Origin: an uncultured Candidatus Binatia bacterium
GTDB lineage: Bacteria; Desulfobacterota; Binatia; UBA9968; JAJDTQ01
Length of the DNA: 64,000 bases
Reading direction: 5' to 3'
Assembly: GCA_958295985.1 (NCBI GenBank)
Contig: OY282432.1
Location: 2,327,001 to 2,391,000 of the forward strand
In this document: piece by piece, positions 8,166 through 17,524 of the stretch
Numbering within the stretch: position 1 is the first letter of the stretch
Layout of the letters: each line of letters opens with the position of its first letter
Position numbers and translations under genes: made by a program
Notes under the pieces: model-generated
Seen by the model: only the letters and a program-made list of their open reading frames with translations
The model's database searches: none
Told to the model about the DNA's origin: nothing

Positions 8166-9161
8166 ATGCAAATCCAGTTCAGTGTTCACAGTCCCAACGG
8201 CGGCGTAAAGGAGACGGCGCGGATACGGGAACGCGTTGTCCGCGCGGAGCAACTCGGCTTCGAGGGCGTCTTCCTTGGTTGCAGCCAGCTCAGCACCCTG
8301 GAGCCCTTTCAGGTGCTGGCCACCTGCGCCATGGCCACGACCCGTCTGAAGCTCGGTACGGGCGTGACCAACATGGTGTATCAGGAACCCACGGTGCTGG
8401 TGGGCTCGGCGGCCACCCTGAACGAGATCTCCAACGGCAGGGCCATCCTCGGCCTCGGCACCGGCGACGGCCCGGTCTATGCCCTGGGCCGGAAGGCCAC
8501 CCGCATGAAGGACTTCGAGGAGGGCATCCGCACCATCCGCACGCTGCTTCAGGGCGGCGAGATGGTCACGCCCGCGGGCCGCGTCCGCGTGACTTACCGG
8601 CTGGCGCCGGCGCCCGTGTACTTGGCCGTGGAGGGCCCCCGGGGCCTGCGGCTGGCCGGGCGGGTGGCCGACGGCGTCTTTCTCGCGAGCGGAGTGGAGC
8701 CCCGGGCCGTGGGTTGGGCGCTGGCGCGCATCGCCGAGGGCGCGGCCGAGGCCGGGCGCTCGGCGGATGAGATCACCACCCTGGCCGCGGGCATGGTGTG
8801 CATCAAGGAAGACGGCGACGAGGCGCGCCGCCTCGTACGCAGCCGCATCGCCAATCGAGTCCACCACAACTTCCAGGCCACGTTGGAGACCGTTCCCGAG
8901 GAAGAGCTGGAAAGCGTCAAGGAGTTCATGGCTGCCTTCGATCAGTCCAAGCCCATGGAGGAGCGGTCGGATCCCGCGCTGTTGACCGACTATCTCGTGC
9001 GGCGGTTCGCCATCGCCGGCACTCCGAAAGAGTGCATTGCGCGGCTGGAGGAGCTGGCGGACGCGGGGGTCGAACGCGTGATGCTGACGCCCGCCCGAAG
9101 CGTCTACGAGGAGACGGTGGAGGCGCTGGCCCAGGAAGTCATGCCGGAGTTTCGGGCGTAG
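8166..9161 (+). CDS. LLM-class oxidoreductase, F420/methylene-H4MPT-reductase-like type
   Basis: 331 residues beginning MQIQFSVHSP. Resembles the F420-dependent branch: RAEQLGFEGVFLG, LKLGTGVTNMVYQEPTVL, SNGRAILGLGTGD, and the closing motif GTPKECIARLEELADAGVERVML. Family members transfer hydride using F420 or FMN. It is 60 bases upstream of a second LLM gene of the luciferase type on the same strand, so they likely form a two-gene operon driven from the 258-base divergent region shared with the decarboxylase-like gene at 7907. Which flavin it uses cannot be decided here. Confidence 0.85.
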   Translation: MQIQFSVHSPNGGVKETARIRERVVRAEQLGFEGVFLGCSQLSTLEPFQVLATCAMATTRLKLGTGVTNMVYQEPTVLVGSAATLNEISNGRAILGLGTGDGPVYALGRKATRMKDFEEGIRTIRTLLQGGEMVTPAGRVRVTYRLAPAPVYLAVEGPRGLRLAGRVADGVFLASGVEPRAVGWALARIAEGAAEAGRSADEITTLAAGMVCIKEDGDEARRLVRSRIANRVHHNFQATLETVPEEELESVKEFMAAFDQSKPMEERSDPALLTDYLVRRFAIAGTPKECIARLEELADAGVERVMLTPARSVYEETVEALAQEVMPEFRA

Positions 9162-9221
9162 GCGGGCGTTGGTCGTTTCCGGCAAGTTCGTTATTGCCCA
9201 GTCCGAAAGACTTCTGGTCTG

Positions 9222-10235
9222 ATGAGATTCTACGTCAACATCCTCTCCACCTACTACCCGGACCTGGACCCGCCCTACGAGGTCTACTACCAGCAGATGC
9301 TGGAACAGATCGAGTTGGCAGAGGAGTTGGGGTTCGAGTGCTTCATGTTCAACGAGCACCACTTCCTGGGCTACGGCGGCCTCATCGCCAACCCGGCGGT
9401 GATGCTCGCCGCCGCTGCGGCCAGAACGTCCAGGATCCGCCTGGGTCCCTGTATCGCCATCCTGAGCGTGCGCCATCCGCTGCAGGTGGCCGAGGACTAC
9501 GCCATGGTGGACGCCATCTCCGGCGGCAGGCTGGAGTTCGGCATTGGGCTGGGCAACACGGCCCTGGACTACCGCGTGCACGAGATCCCGCAGGATGAGG
9601 GACGGGCGCGCTACCAGGAGGCGCATGACATCATCGTCAAGGCGTGGACCCAGGAGCGTTTCAGCCACGCCGGCGAGTTCTGGCGGTTCGAGGAGATCAC
9701 GCTCTACCCGAGACCGGTGCAGCAGCCGCTGCCGTCCATCTGGGTGGCCGGGACCTCCCCCGAGGGGCTGGGGTGGGCCGGCCGCAAGGGCTACCACATC
9801 ATGACCGTGGGGCATCCCCATCCGCCGGACAAGGTGAGAGCGGGGGTGGAGGCGTGGCGCGAGGGCCTCGTCGCTTCCGGCCGGGATCCGGCCGACTACC
9901 ACTGCCAGTACCATCTGTGCACCTATGTCAATGAAGATGCCGCGACGGCCCGGGAGATCGGAGAGAGGGCGATATCGCGCTACGAGGAGATATCGCGGAT
10001 CCAGCGCAAGGGGCCGCTGCCTCCGGGTTACGTGTATGACTGGGAGGGGATGCTGGAAACGGGGCGCAACCTCTACGGCAACCCGGAGCAGTGCATCGAG
10101 ATCATCGACAATGCCCGGCGTCACTACCACTTCGACACCGTGACCCACAACTTCAACTTCGGCGGCCTCCCGCACGAGGAAGTGAAGAAGTCCATGCGCC
10201 TCTTCGCGCGGGAAGTCATGCCGGCGTTCCGATAG
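9222..10235 (+). CDS. LLM-class flavin-dependent oxidoreductase (luciferase-like)
   Basis: 337 residues with FNEHHFLGYGG (luciferase active-site strand), RIRLGPCIAILSVRHPLQVAEDYAMVD, SGGRLEFGIGLGN and a C-terminal EEVKKSMRLFAREVMPAFR. Probably an FMN-reductase-coupled monooxygenase. Second gene of an LLM pair; downstream gene at 10341 is convergent. It resembles the LLM proteins at 2139 and 24372 more than its immediate neighbour at 8166, so the pair is of mixed subfamily rather than a duplication. Confidence 0.87.
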   Translation: MRFYVNILSTYYPDLDPPYEVYYQQMLEQIELAEELGFECFMFNEHHFLGYGGLIANPAVMLAAAAARTSRIRLGPCIAILSVRHPLQVAEDYAMVDAISGGRLEFGIGLGNTALDYRVHEIPQDEGRARYQEAHDIIVKAWTQERFSHAGEFWRFEEITLYPRPVQQPLPSIWVAGTSPEGLGWAGRKGYHIMTVGHPHPPDKVRAGVEAWREGLVASGRDPADYHCQYHLCTYVNEDAATAREIGERAISRYEEISRIQRKGPLPPGYVYDWEGMLETGRNLYGNPEQCIEIIDNARRHYHFDTVTHNFNFGGLPHEEVKKSMRLFAREVMPAFR

Positions 10236-10340
10236 CCCCGCGTGTCCATGAGAATGGTAGCCCTACGGCGTCGCTGGGCCAAGCGACCGCGCCGTATGAA
10301 CCGTTGGGTCTCCGACGCGGAAGATCCTCGCGCCGGAGTC

Positions 10341-11351
10341 TCACAGGTCCAGCGTGCTGGGGGCGAACACCTCCTCCAGCGTGAGCTTGCGCGGGGTAAG
10401 CTTTTGCTCGAAGGAGTAGTCGATGAGGGTCTGGAGCATGGCGGCATTGTCCTTGAGGCCGTAGGGGAAGGGGTCCTGGCCGACGATGGAGCGGGTCTGC
10501 TCCAGGTAGGCGGTGCCGAAGAAGAGGTCGGATGGGATGGCGTTCGGTAGCCGCTGGTACCAGTGCTCCTTGGCCTTGGCAAAGGCCGCGAACAGGTTGA
10601 AGGCGAGCCAGGGGTGTTTCGCGTGGACGTCGCCGCGGATCACGTAACAGTGGTTCACGGGGACGAACCCGTGCGCGTCGACATAGCGCCGCCCTTCCGC
10701 CAGCAGGTCCGGGAACAGCGGCCTGACGGTGTCGGCGTCGCCCTCCCGGCGGTCCCCGGTGGACCGGTCGATGACGTTGCGCTCGGCGTGGAAGGTGCTG
10801 AGAAGCATGGCCGTGTCCAGCTCCCGGTCGACCAGCATGGAGATCAGGCTCTTGTCCTCGGGAATCCGGTGGAAGCGGATCCCTTCCGGCGGCGTGAAGC
10901 CGGTGGCGCCGCCGTGGCTCAACTCCTCGCTACGCTCCATGTACCAGTCGACACCGTACTGGGATACGGCGAAGTCGTGCTCCAGGGTGCCCCGGGTCCA
11001 CAGCGCTGCGGTCTGCTGATATTCGCCCACGCCGATGCGTTTGCCCGCCAACTCCCCGGCATCCCCGATGCCGGAATCCCTGTGGACATACAGCGCCATG
11101 TGCATGAAGCGCCGGGACGGGAACACCGGGATGGCCACCATGTCATGACCCCGGGCCTTGGCGATGAGCAGGGAGGACATGGACATCTCGGCGATATGGA
11201 ATTCGCCGAACTTGAGCTGACGCCAGAACGTCTCCGACGGGTTCGAGCGGCTCCACACCAGATCGACTCCCTCTACCGGCACGGTGCCGTCGAGGAGCCC
11301 GGCGACTCGTTCATATGTGCTTGAGATCAGGCTGAGTTCGAGTTTCTTCAT
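10341..11351 (-). CDS. 4,5-dihydroxyphthalate decarboxylase-like protein, copy 2
   Basis: 336 residues from an ATG (MKKLELSLISSTYERVAGLLDG). Shows the same block order as copies 1 and 3: FHIAEMSMSSLL, AIPVFPSRRFMHMALYVHRDSGI, GKRIGVGEYQQTAALW, and near the C-terminus DPFPYGLKDNAAML. The bilobal PBP-like fold without signal sequence fits the Pht5/PhdB family. A His-rich loop seen in true 4,5-dihydroxyphthalate decarboxylases cannot be verified by eye, so the activity may have drifted. Alone on its strand, followed by the palindromic repeat at 11386-11544 on its 5' side. Confidence 0.8.
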   Translation of the reverse strand: MKKLELSLISSTYERVAGLLDGTVPVEGVDLVWSRSNPSETFWRQLKFGEFHIAEMSMSSLLIAKARGHDMVAIPVFPSRRFMHMALYVHRDSGIGDAGELAGKRIGVGEYQQTAALWTRGTLEHDFAVSQYGVDWYMERSEELSHGGATGFTPPEGIRFHRIPEDKSLISMLVDRELDTAMLLSTFHAERNVIDRSTGDRREGDADTVRPLFPDLLAEGRRYVDAHGFVPVNHCYVIRGDVHAKHPWLAFNLFAAFAKAKEHWYQRLPNAIPSDLFFGTAYLEQTRSIVGQDPFPYGLKDNAAMLQTLIDYSFEQKLTPRKLTLEEVFAPSTLDL

Positions 11352-11385
11352 GTTGGAAGTCGGCGCTGCCCGCTCCGGATGAGCT

Positions 11386-11544
11386 GCGAACCAAACCCCT
11401 CTCCCTCTGGGAGAGGGTGGCCGAAGGCCGGGTGAGGGTGTCGCATTAGCCCTGTTCCTTCCGGCCCTTGCCGCATCCGACGGCCTGCCGTGACTGCAGC
11501 ACCCTCACCCCGACCCTCTCCCAGAGGGAGAGGGTTTGGTTGCG
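11386..11544. repeat. Two inverted copies of a palindromic intergenic repeat
   Basis: Copy A (11386-11440) reads GCGAACCAAACCC then CTCTCCCTCTGGGAGAGGG and a GGCCGAAGGCCGGGTGAGGG tail. Copy B (11500-11544) is its near-exact reverse complement minus the GGCCGAAGGCC block. Each half is itself palindromic. A third copy is at 19880. The element fills the gap between two minus-strand genes and could fold into a large cruciform. It resembles REP/MITE-like units widespread in high-GC genomes; mobility is not shown. Confidence 0.75.
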
Positions 11545-11563
11545 ACCGCTCGTGAAATGGCGG

Positions 11564-12640
11564 CTACTCCGGGGCTACCCAGGCCGTCAGGATGGACGGA
11601 AGCTCTGGAAGCACCGGCTCCCAGGAGTCGCCGCGGTCCCGGGTAACGTAGAGCGCACCGGCGCCGTGCTGCGTGGGATCGAAGCCGAAGCCGCGAGCGC
11701 CGTCGCCCATGCCGGCGAACACCGCATCGGGGTCGTGGGGGTGCCGCAGCAACACCCATGGCATGTACGGCATCGGCTCGTCCAGGCCGTTGGAGGCGGT
11801 GCGCCAGTTGCTTCCTTCGTCATCGCTCAGGAGGACCACGCCGTGGGGATGGGTGCTCTCCTTGCGCCAGACCCCGGGCGAACCCCGGCCGCCGCACAGC
11901 ATCATCCGCGGCGGATCGCCCGGCAGGAAGAACCACTCGTGGCTATAGCTGTACATCTCGGTGTAGCCCCAGGGCATGCCGTCTTCGACCCGGCGCCACT
12001 GGCGTCCGCGGTCGTCGCTCCGGAAGAAGCCTCGGGCGGAGGAGACGTAGTAGCGGTCCCTGCTGCCGGGGTAGTTCGCGAGGTCGTGCATGTCGAGGTA
12101 GTCGATGCCGGCGCTGGCGTCCTCCCAGCTTGCGCCGCGGTCCTCGCTCCGCACGATGCCGCCGTGCTCCAGCGGCACGATCAGGAGGTTCGTGTCATCC
12201 GGATGGATGAAGATGTTGCGGACGTGCGGGAACTGCACGCCACGGTAGATGTCCGGAACGCACCACTGGTCCTGGACCTCCTGCGGCATCCGCTGCAGGC
12301 TGTCCAGGCTCTCCCAGGTCTCGCCGCCGTCCTCGCTCCGCTTGAGCTCCACCGGGCCGAGTCCGGCATAGACCACCCGGTCGTCGCGAGGGTCCACCGA
12401 AAAGCAGCGGACGTCGCCTTCGATCATCTTTTTCCAGCTCTTGCCCGCGTCGTCGGTACGGTAGCCGCCGTCGAAGGCTACCGCGGCGAAAAGCCGCTCG
12501 GGTTGGGACCTGGAACCGGTCAGGTGCTCCAGCGTCTTTCCCTGGAAGAACTCACCGCAAGCCTCCAACCCACCGCCGCGGCTCTCGTAGACGGTGAGCC
12601 CTCCATTGAACGCAACGTAGAAGCGGAGTGAATCATTCAT
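11564..12640 (-). CDS. BNR/Asp-box beta-propeller protein (sialidase/sortilin-like)
   Basis: 358 residues with six Asp-boxes of the S-x-D-x-G-x-x-W kind: YRTDDAGKSWKK, KRSEDGGETWES, VRSEDRGASWED, FRSDDRGRQWRR, LLSDDEGSNWRT, YVTRDRGDSWEP. This is a beta-propeller of the sialidase/VPS10/photosystem II Hcf136 type. There is no catalytic Arg triad that I can see and no signal peptide, so a true glycosidase is unlikely; similar proteins are annotated as 'WD40/YVTN/BNR-like' and may bind a ligand or partner. Same strand as the M24 protein 132 bases upstream. Confidence 0.8.
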   Translation of the reverse strand: MNDSLRFYVAFNGGLTVYESRGGGLEACGEFFQGKTLEHLTGSRSQPERLFAAVAFDGGYRTDDAGKSWKKMIEGDVRCFSVDPRDDRVVYAGLGPVELKRSEDGGETWESLDSLQRMPQEVQDQWCVPDIYRGVQFPHVRNIFIHPDDTNLLIVPLEHGGIVRSEDRGASWEDASAGIDYLDMHDLANYPGSRDRYYVSSARGFFRSDDRGRQWRRVEDGMPWGYTEMYSYSHEWFFLPGDPPRMMLCGGRGSPGVWRKESTHPHGVVLLSDDEGSNWRTASNGLDEPMPYMPWVLLRHPHDPDAVFAGMGDGARGFGFDPTQHGAGALYVTRDRGDSWEPVLPELPSILTAWVAPE

Positions 12641-12686
12641 CGGTTTACCTCCGTGACCGCGCCCGAATGATGGAAACGCCCCATTC

Positions 12687-12727
12687 CCGTTCGCCCTGAG
12701 CGTAGCGCCGGCGAAGTCGAAGGGCGC
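12687..12727. repeat. Dispersed GTCGAAGGGCG repeat, copy 1
   Basis: CGTTCGCCCTGAGCG...GCGAAGTCGAAGGGCGC between two minus-strand genes. A relative with the same TCGAAGG arms occurs at 17525-17578, and a more diverged one around 49420-49475. Confidence 0.45.
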
Positions 12728-12772
12728 ATGCTTACGGTTACTCGAAGCGGCGTGGGACGGCGCGCCGTCCCC

Positions 12773-14023
12773 TCAGCGCGGCGCCACCAGGATCTCTTCC
12801 CGTGGGAAGTGGTCCATGATCTCGGCGCCGTCCTTGGTGACCACCACCATGTTCTCCAGCCGCACGCCGCCCACGCGGGTCTCGCCCTCGCGGCTCTCGA
12901 TGGCGATGGTCATGCCTTCCTCGAACTCCTGCGGGTACCTGGGGGACCACTGGCGGTTGATGATCGGGATGTCGTAGTTGGTGCTTCCCTGGGTGAGGCC
13001 GATGCCGTGGGCGATCTCGCTGGCCAGCACCTCGCACTCCTCCTCGTAGCCCCAGCTCGTCGCCGGCGGAAAATGCTTGGCGGCGTCGGCCGTGGTGTTG
13101 CCCGGCTTGATGGCGTCGATGACGCCGTCGATGCTGTCCCGCACGCGCTTGTACCAATCCTGCTCCCTGGCGGTGGGCTTCCTGCCGACGATGAAGGTCC
13201 GGTAGGTGCATGTGGCGTAACCCTGGTAAGTGAGGCCGCAGAGCGAGCCGTACAACAGGTCGCCCGTCTGCAGGAGCCGGCTGGACTGATGGAAGCCGCG
13301 GTCGAAGGTGGAGGGGCCGGAGCGCCAGCCTCCGGGCGGAGCCGACTCCGCCCCCATGTCATAGCCCGCCTTGGTGGCGACGCCCGAGAGTTCGGTGTCT
13401 CGCACGCCCGGCTTGGCGCTCTCCCATATGCGGTACCAGACGCCCTCGACGATGGCCGCCGCGCTCTTGAGGCACTCGATCTCGTCGTGGGTCTTGATCT
13501 TGCGGATCTCCTTCATCACCAGGCTGAAGTCCACCAGGTTCTTGACGCCGGCGTTGGTGAGGGCCTCCCGGGCGATGCCGTCGAAGGCGCTGAAGCCGAT
13601 CTTCTCGTTCAGCAGGCCACGGCTCTTGAGCTCGTCGTGGATGTCGGCGGCGAACTGCCGGGCCTCGTCCCTGGCCGCCTCGATGCCGCAGGCCGCGGTG
13701 AGCCAGGCCCGCGCCGGCCGCCATTCGGTAATCCACGGCGCCTGGTCCGGCATCTGGTGGAAGTGGCCGCTGTGCTCGTACATGATCGGGTCGTGGTCGG
13801 CGAAGAACAGGGTGTAACGGCACATGGGGTAGTTGAAGCCCTTGAGCCCGGTGAGGTAGCGGATGTTGGCCGAGTTGGCTTCCAGCAGCGCCGGGATGCC
13901 GTGCTCACGCATGATCCGTCTGGCGCGCTCGGCCCGCTCCCGGCGCATGCGGTCCGTGTTCAGCCGCTCCTGCCAATCCGATATCTCGTTGCCGTACGTG
14001 AGCTTGGATGCGTACCGTACCAT
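12773..14023 (-). CDS. M24-fold (pita-bread) hydrolase, creatinase-like, lacking the two metal-binding aspartates
   Basis: 416 residues from ATG with AAAGGAGG upstream. N-terminal creatinase/prolidase domain (about 1-190) followed by an M24 domain. In the stretch GDLLYGSLCGLTYQGY...YRTF, where aminopeptidases have two Asp ligands (I-D-x-G and S-D-x-x-R-T), neither Asp is present. The His of AHGIGL and both Glu of IAIES and RLEN are retained. That is the creatinase pattern: a metal-free hydrolase that keeps the His and Glu. So the protein more likely hydrolyses a small guanidino or amide compound than a Xaa-Pro peptide. Divergent from the amidohydrolase at 14196 (172 bases). Confidence 0.82.
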   Translation of the reverse strand: MVRYASKLTYGNEISDWQERLNTDRMRRERAERARRIMREHGIPALLEANSANIRYLTGLKGFNYPMCRYTLFFADHDPIMYEHSGHFHQMPDQAPWITEWRPARAWLTAACGIEAARDEARQFAADIHDELKSRGLLNEKIGFSAFDGIAREALTNAGVKNLVDFSLVMKEIRKIKTHDEIECLKSAAAIVEGVWYRIWESAKPGVRDTELSGVATKAGYDMGAESAPPGGWRSGPSTFDRGFHQSSRLLQTGDLLYGSLCGLTYQGYATCTYRTFIVGRKPTAREQDWYKRVRDSIDGVIDAIKPGNTTADAAKHFPPATSWGYEEECEVLASEIAHGIGLTQGSTNYDIPIINRQWSPRYPQEFEEGMTIAIESREGETRVGGVRLENMVVVTKDGAEIMDHFPREEILVAPR

Positions 14024-14195
14024 GAAAGAGAACCTCCTTTGGATGACTGTGGAAGCCTGTCCGGCCGACCGGTAGGGTGGGTCCGAAATCCGCCCCTACA
14101 TGCCCATATGAGCCAGTCCTTGTCAAGGTTCGGGCGGGGTAATAGGATGGGCGGAACGCTGAACGCACGGCGATTCCGGAAGGAGGGAGCGGAAG

Positions 14196-15227
14196 GTGAC
14201 GAAATACCGCGCCATCGATGCCGACGGCCACGTGATGGAGCACCCGGGGGAAATCAAGGAGTTTTTCGAACCGCCCTACGACCGCCTGCCCTGGACGGTC
14301 TATTCATTGTTCCCCAGCGTGGACGGCTTCGTCCGGGGCTTCTCGCGCCTCACCGAGGACGACGATCCGGACGCCGATCGCTGGCTGGCTTTTCTGGACC
14401 GCTGCGGCATCGAGACCTCTTACCTGTACCCGTCGGTAGGCTTGGCCAGCGGCATGATTCAGGACCGCGACTACGCCGCGGCCATTGCGCGGGCGTACAA
14501 CCGCTGGGTCCACGCGAAGTTCATGCAGGCCAGCGAGCGCCTGCGCGCGGTGGCGTTGATCCCCGCCCAGAACATACCGGAAGCGGTCACGGAGCTTCGC
14601 GCCGCCGTGACGGAGCTGGGCATGCCCGGGGCGATGCTGCCGTCGGTGACGGCCGCGGGAAAGCATTACGGGCACCGAGACTTTGATCCGCTCTACGAGG
14701 AGGCTCAGCGGCTCGGATGCTGTCTGGCCATCCACGGGGCCGTGAGCCAGCGCATCGGCATCGACAACTCCGACAACCTCTTCAAGACCATTACGCTGGA
14801 GCACCCGGTGTCGCAGCTCATCCAGTTCACAGACATGATGACGGAGGGCGTGTTCGAGCGCTTCCCCGACCTCCGCTTCGCCTTCCTGGAGGCGGGCGCG
14901 GGTTGGGCTCCCTACATGATGGACCGCATGGACGAGAACTACGAGCGGCGCGGCAAGCGCTGGTGCCCGGTGCTCACCAAGCGCCCCAGCGATTACGTGC
15001 GCGACGGGAACATCTACTTCAGTTGCGAGGTGGAGGAGAAGACGCTCCCCACGGTCTTGCAACTCGTGGGGGAGGACCGCATCTTCTTCGCCTCGGACTA
15101 TCCCCACGAGCGCCACAAGGGCGAATTCTACGGCGACATCGACGAGCTCAGCGCCCGGGAAGATCTCTCGGACACGCACAAGCACAAGGTGCTCTACGCC
15201 AACGCCGAGCGGTTCTACAATGGTTGA
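14196..15227 (+). CDS. ACMSD-type TIM-barrel amidohydrolase/decarboxylase
   Basis: 343 residues from GTG (RBS GGAGGG). IDADGHVME supplies the N-terminal metal site, AIHGAV and a late FFASDYPHE the remaining conserved His and Asp. The FFASDYPH ending, LPDLRFAFLEAG and the final LYANAERFY are typical of aminocarboxymuconate-semialdehyde-decarboxylase/amidohydrolase-2 proteins that decarboxylate or hydrate aromatic-ring fission products. The N-terminal motif is D-G-H rather than D-x-H-x-H, as in several members. Convergent with the molybdenum hydroxylase gene, one base apart. Substrate unknown. Confidence 0.85.
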   Translation: MTKYRAIDADGHVMEHPGEIKEFFEPPYDRLPWTVYSLFPSVDGFVRGFSRLTEDDDPDADRWLAFLDRCGIETSYLYPSVGLASGMIQDRDYAAAIARAYNRWVHAKFMQASERLRAVALIPAQNIPEAVTELRAAVTELGMPGAMLPSVTAAGKHYGHRDFDPLYEEAQRLGCCLAIHGAVSQRIGIDNSDNLFKTITLEHPVSQLIQFTDMMTEGVFERFPDLRFAFLEAGAGWAPYMMDRMDENYERRGKRWCPVLTKRPSDYVRDGNIYFSCEVEEKTLPTVLQLVGEDRIFFASDYPHERHKGEFYGDIDELSAREDLSDTHKHKVLYANAERFYNG

Positions 15228-15228
15228 T

Positions 15229-17490
15229 TCAAGTTGCCGTAGCCTGCGATCCGTGTAACGCCGCGTATACCTTCTCCGCGGTGAGCGGCAGGTCGTAGAC
15301 GCGCACGCCGACGGCATCGGCTACCGCGTTGGCGATGGCGGCGGCGGTGGGCACGTTGGGGAGCTCGCCGATGGCCTTGCCCTGGAAGGGGACGGGGCCG
15401 GCGCCCTGCTCGACGAACACGGTGTCGAGCGGGGGGATGTCCTTGGCGCAGGGCAGTTTGAAGTCGCCGAGGTTCAGGGTGGTGATCTTGCCGTCGGACA
15501 TGGGGTTGTCTTCCATCAGCGCGAAGCCCACGCCGTTCACCACGCCGCCGTCGATCTGGCCCTGGTAGGTCAGGTGGTTCAGGATCCTGCCTGAGTCGTG
15601 GGCGGTAGTCATCCGGGTGACCCGCACCTGACCGGTTTCCGGATCCACTTCCACTTCGGCGATCTGGGCCGCGAACGACGTGATGGGCGGCTGGCCCTCG
15701 GGAGCGAAGACCGTATCGTGGTGGAACGAGCCGCCGGCCTCGGCAATCGCGGCTTGCGCCACATCCGCGAACGACAGCTCGCCCCCTTCGGGGGCGGCGA
15801 AGCGGCCGTCCACGCGACCTACCTGATCGGGCTGGCAGCCGAGCTTCCGGGCGGCGCACTCCACGAGCATTTCGTGGACCTCGCGGGCAGCCTTGTGGGC
15901 CGCGTGGCCGGTGGTGTTGGTGGATTTGCTGCCGCCGGTGCCCGGATCCCAGGGCGAGTTGTCGGTGTCCTCGACCCGGATGCGTACGCTCTCCGGCCCG
16001 ACCCCGAGGGTCTCGCTGACGATCTGCGTGATGGCGGTGTGGATACCGGGTCCCACGTCCGGTACGCCGGTGAGGACCGTGACGGTGCCGTCTTCATCCA
16101 GATCGATGCCGGCGTTGGCATTTCCGCCGCCGGCGCCGCGCTCGTAAAGCGCGATGCCGCGGCCGTGGTTGGGTCCGGGCCGATCGGTGCGCCATCCCGA
16201 CGCCTCCACCGCCTTCTCCAGGGTTTCCTTGGCCAGGATGCCCTCCCACCTAGCCCCCAGCGGCGAGGTGTCGCCGGGGTCCAGCAGGTTGCGCAGCCGG
16301 AAGTCCGCGGGATCGATGCCCATCTCCCTGGCGATGTGCCCCATCTGGGACTCCACCGCGAAGACGATCTGCGGGCTGCCCGGAGTCCGGGTCTGGGTGC
16401 ACGGGACCTGGTTGGTGTAGGCGCAGACGGTCTCGATACGGATGGCCGGGACCCGGTAGTAACTGGCCAGCCGCTTGGCGCCCATCACCGTGATCTCGGG
16501 GTTGGCCTTCCAGGCCGCGTAGGCGCCGCCGGCGAACGTGACCTTGCCGTCGATGGCGGTAAGGGCGCCGTCGTTCCTGACCCCGGTGCGCAGGGTGACC
16601 ACGGCCGGATGCCGGTGGGCCGCAGTAGCGATCTCCTCGGTGTAGGTGAGGACCATGCGCACCGGCCGGCCCGTGTGTTTGGCCAGGAAGTAGCACACCG
16701 GGGTGTCGATCATCGAAGCCTTGCCGCCGAAGTCGCCGCCCACCGAGAGGATGTGGACATTGACCTTCTCGGGCTCGATGCCGAGGTCCTGGGACAGCCG
16801 GTTCTTGAGCGCGAACGGCCCCTTGTTGGAGGCCCACACCTCCACGTTACCCGAAGCGTCCACCGCCACGGTGCAGGCGTGGGGCTCCAGGTAGCCGTGG
16901 TGGGCAAGCTGCGTGGCGAAGGTGCTCTCGAATACCCGATCGGCGCTCTCGAAACCCGCATCCAGGTCCCCGTTCCGCCAGACGCTGTGGGACTGGACGT
17001 TGGGCCGGTCGGGTTCGACGCCCTCCGCCAGCGGCGGGGCGTTCTTGTAGTCCCGTGGCGCGTCGTGCAGCGGCTCGGCGCCGGTCTTCACCGCCTCCAA
17101 CGGGTCGTAGACGCCGGGCAGTTCCTCGTAGTCCACCTCGATGAGCCGGAGCGCGGCGTCAGCGATCTCGGGTGTATCCGCGGCCACCGCGGCCACCGGA
17201 TCGCCCACGAACCGGACCTTGTCCCTGGCCAGCACCGGCATGTCCTTCATCCGCAGTCCGACGTACACCTCGGGCAGGTCGGCGCCGGTGAGAACGGCGT
17301 GAACGCCCGGCAGTGTCCGGGCTTCGGCGGTGTCCACGCTACGAATACGCGCATGGGCCAAGGGGCTGCGCAGGACCTTGGCGTACAGGGATTCGGGGAT
17401 CGGCAAATCCGCGGCGTAGCGGGTGGCGCCGATGACCTTGTCCGTTCCTTCGATGCGGGGCAGGGGCTTTCCGATTGTTTGATAGGACAA
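15229..17490 (-). CDS. Xanthine-dehydrogenase-family molybdopterin-binding subunit (aldehyde/CO/xanthine oxidase large subunit)
   Basis: 753 residues from TTG with an ideal GGAGGTGAACG upstream. N-terminal a/b-hammerhead domain (about 10-130) and MoCo-binding domains. LSVGGDFGGKASM (MoCo loop), TPGSPQIVFAVES (substrate/MoCo loop) and GKAIGELPNV with the catalytic Glu709 are present. The enzyme hydroxylates an aldehyde, purine or N-heterocycle with water as oxygen donor. The FAD and 2Fe-2S subunits normally encoded beside it are absent; they must be elsewhere or a different electron partner is used. The next gene upstream is an amidohydrolase on the same strand, 108 bases away. Confidence 0.92.
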   Translation of the reverse strand: MSYQTIGKPLPRIEGTDKVIGATRYAADLPIPESLYAKVLRSPLAHARIRSVDTAEARTLPGVHAVLTGADLPEVYVGLRMKDMPVLARDKVRFVGDPVAAVAADTPEIADAALRLIEVDYEELPGVYDPLEAVKTGAEPLHDAPRDYKNAPPLAEGVEPDRPNVQSHSVWRNGDLDAGFESADRVFESTFATQLAHHGYLEPHACTVAVDASGNVEVWASNKGPFALKNRLSQDLGIEPEKVNVHILSVGGDFGGKASMIDTPVCYFLAKHTGRPVRMVLTYTEEIATAAHRHPAVVTLRTGVRNDGALTAIDGKVTFAGGAYAAWKANPEITVMGAKRLASYYRVPAIRIETVCAYTNQVPCTQTRTPGSPQIVFAVESQMGHIAREMGIDPADFRLRNLLDPGDTSPLGARWEGILAKETLEKAVEASGWRTDRPGPNHGRGIALYERGAGGGNANAGIDLDEDGTVTVLTGVPDVGPGIHTAITQIVSETLGVGPESVRIRVEDTDNSPWDPGTGGSKSTNTTGHAAHKAAREVHEMLVECAARKLGCQPDQVGRVDGRFAAPEGGELSFADVAQAAIAEAGGSFHHDTVFAPEGQPPITSFAAQIAEVEVDPETGQVRVTRMTTAHDSGRILNHLTYQGQIDGGVVNGVGFALMEDNPMSDGKITTLNLGDFKLPCAKDIPPLDTVFVEQGAGPVPFQGKAIGELPNVPTAAAIANAVADAVGVRVYDLPLTAEKVYAALHGSQATAT

Positions 17491-17524
17491 CGTTCACCTC
17501 CGGTTCGTTCGTTTCAGGTGTCCC

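Noticed and set aside
8142..10175. 677-codon minus-strand frame over the two LLM genes
   Set aside because: Composition is that of antisense third-position GC; both plus-strand genes have clear family motifs.
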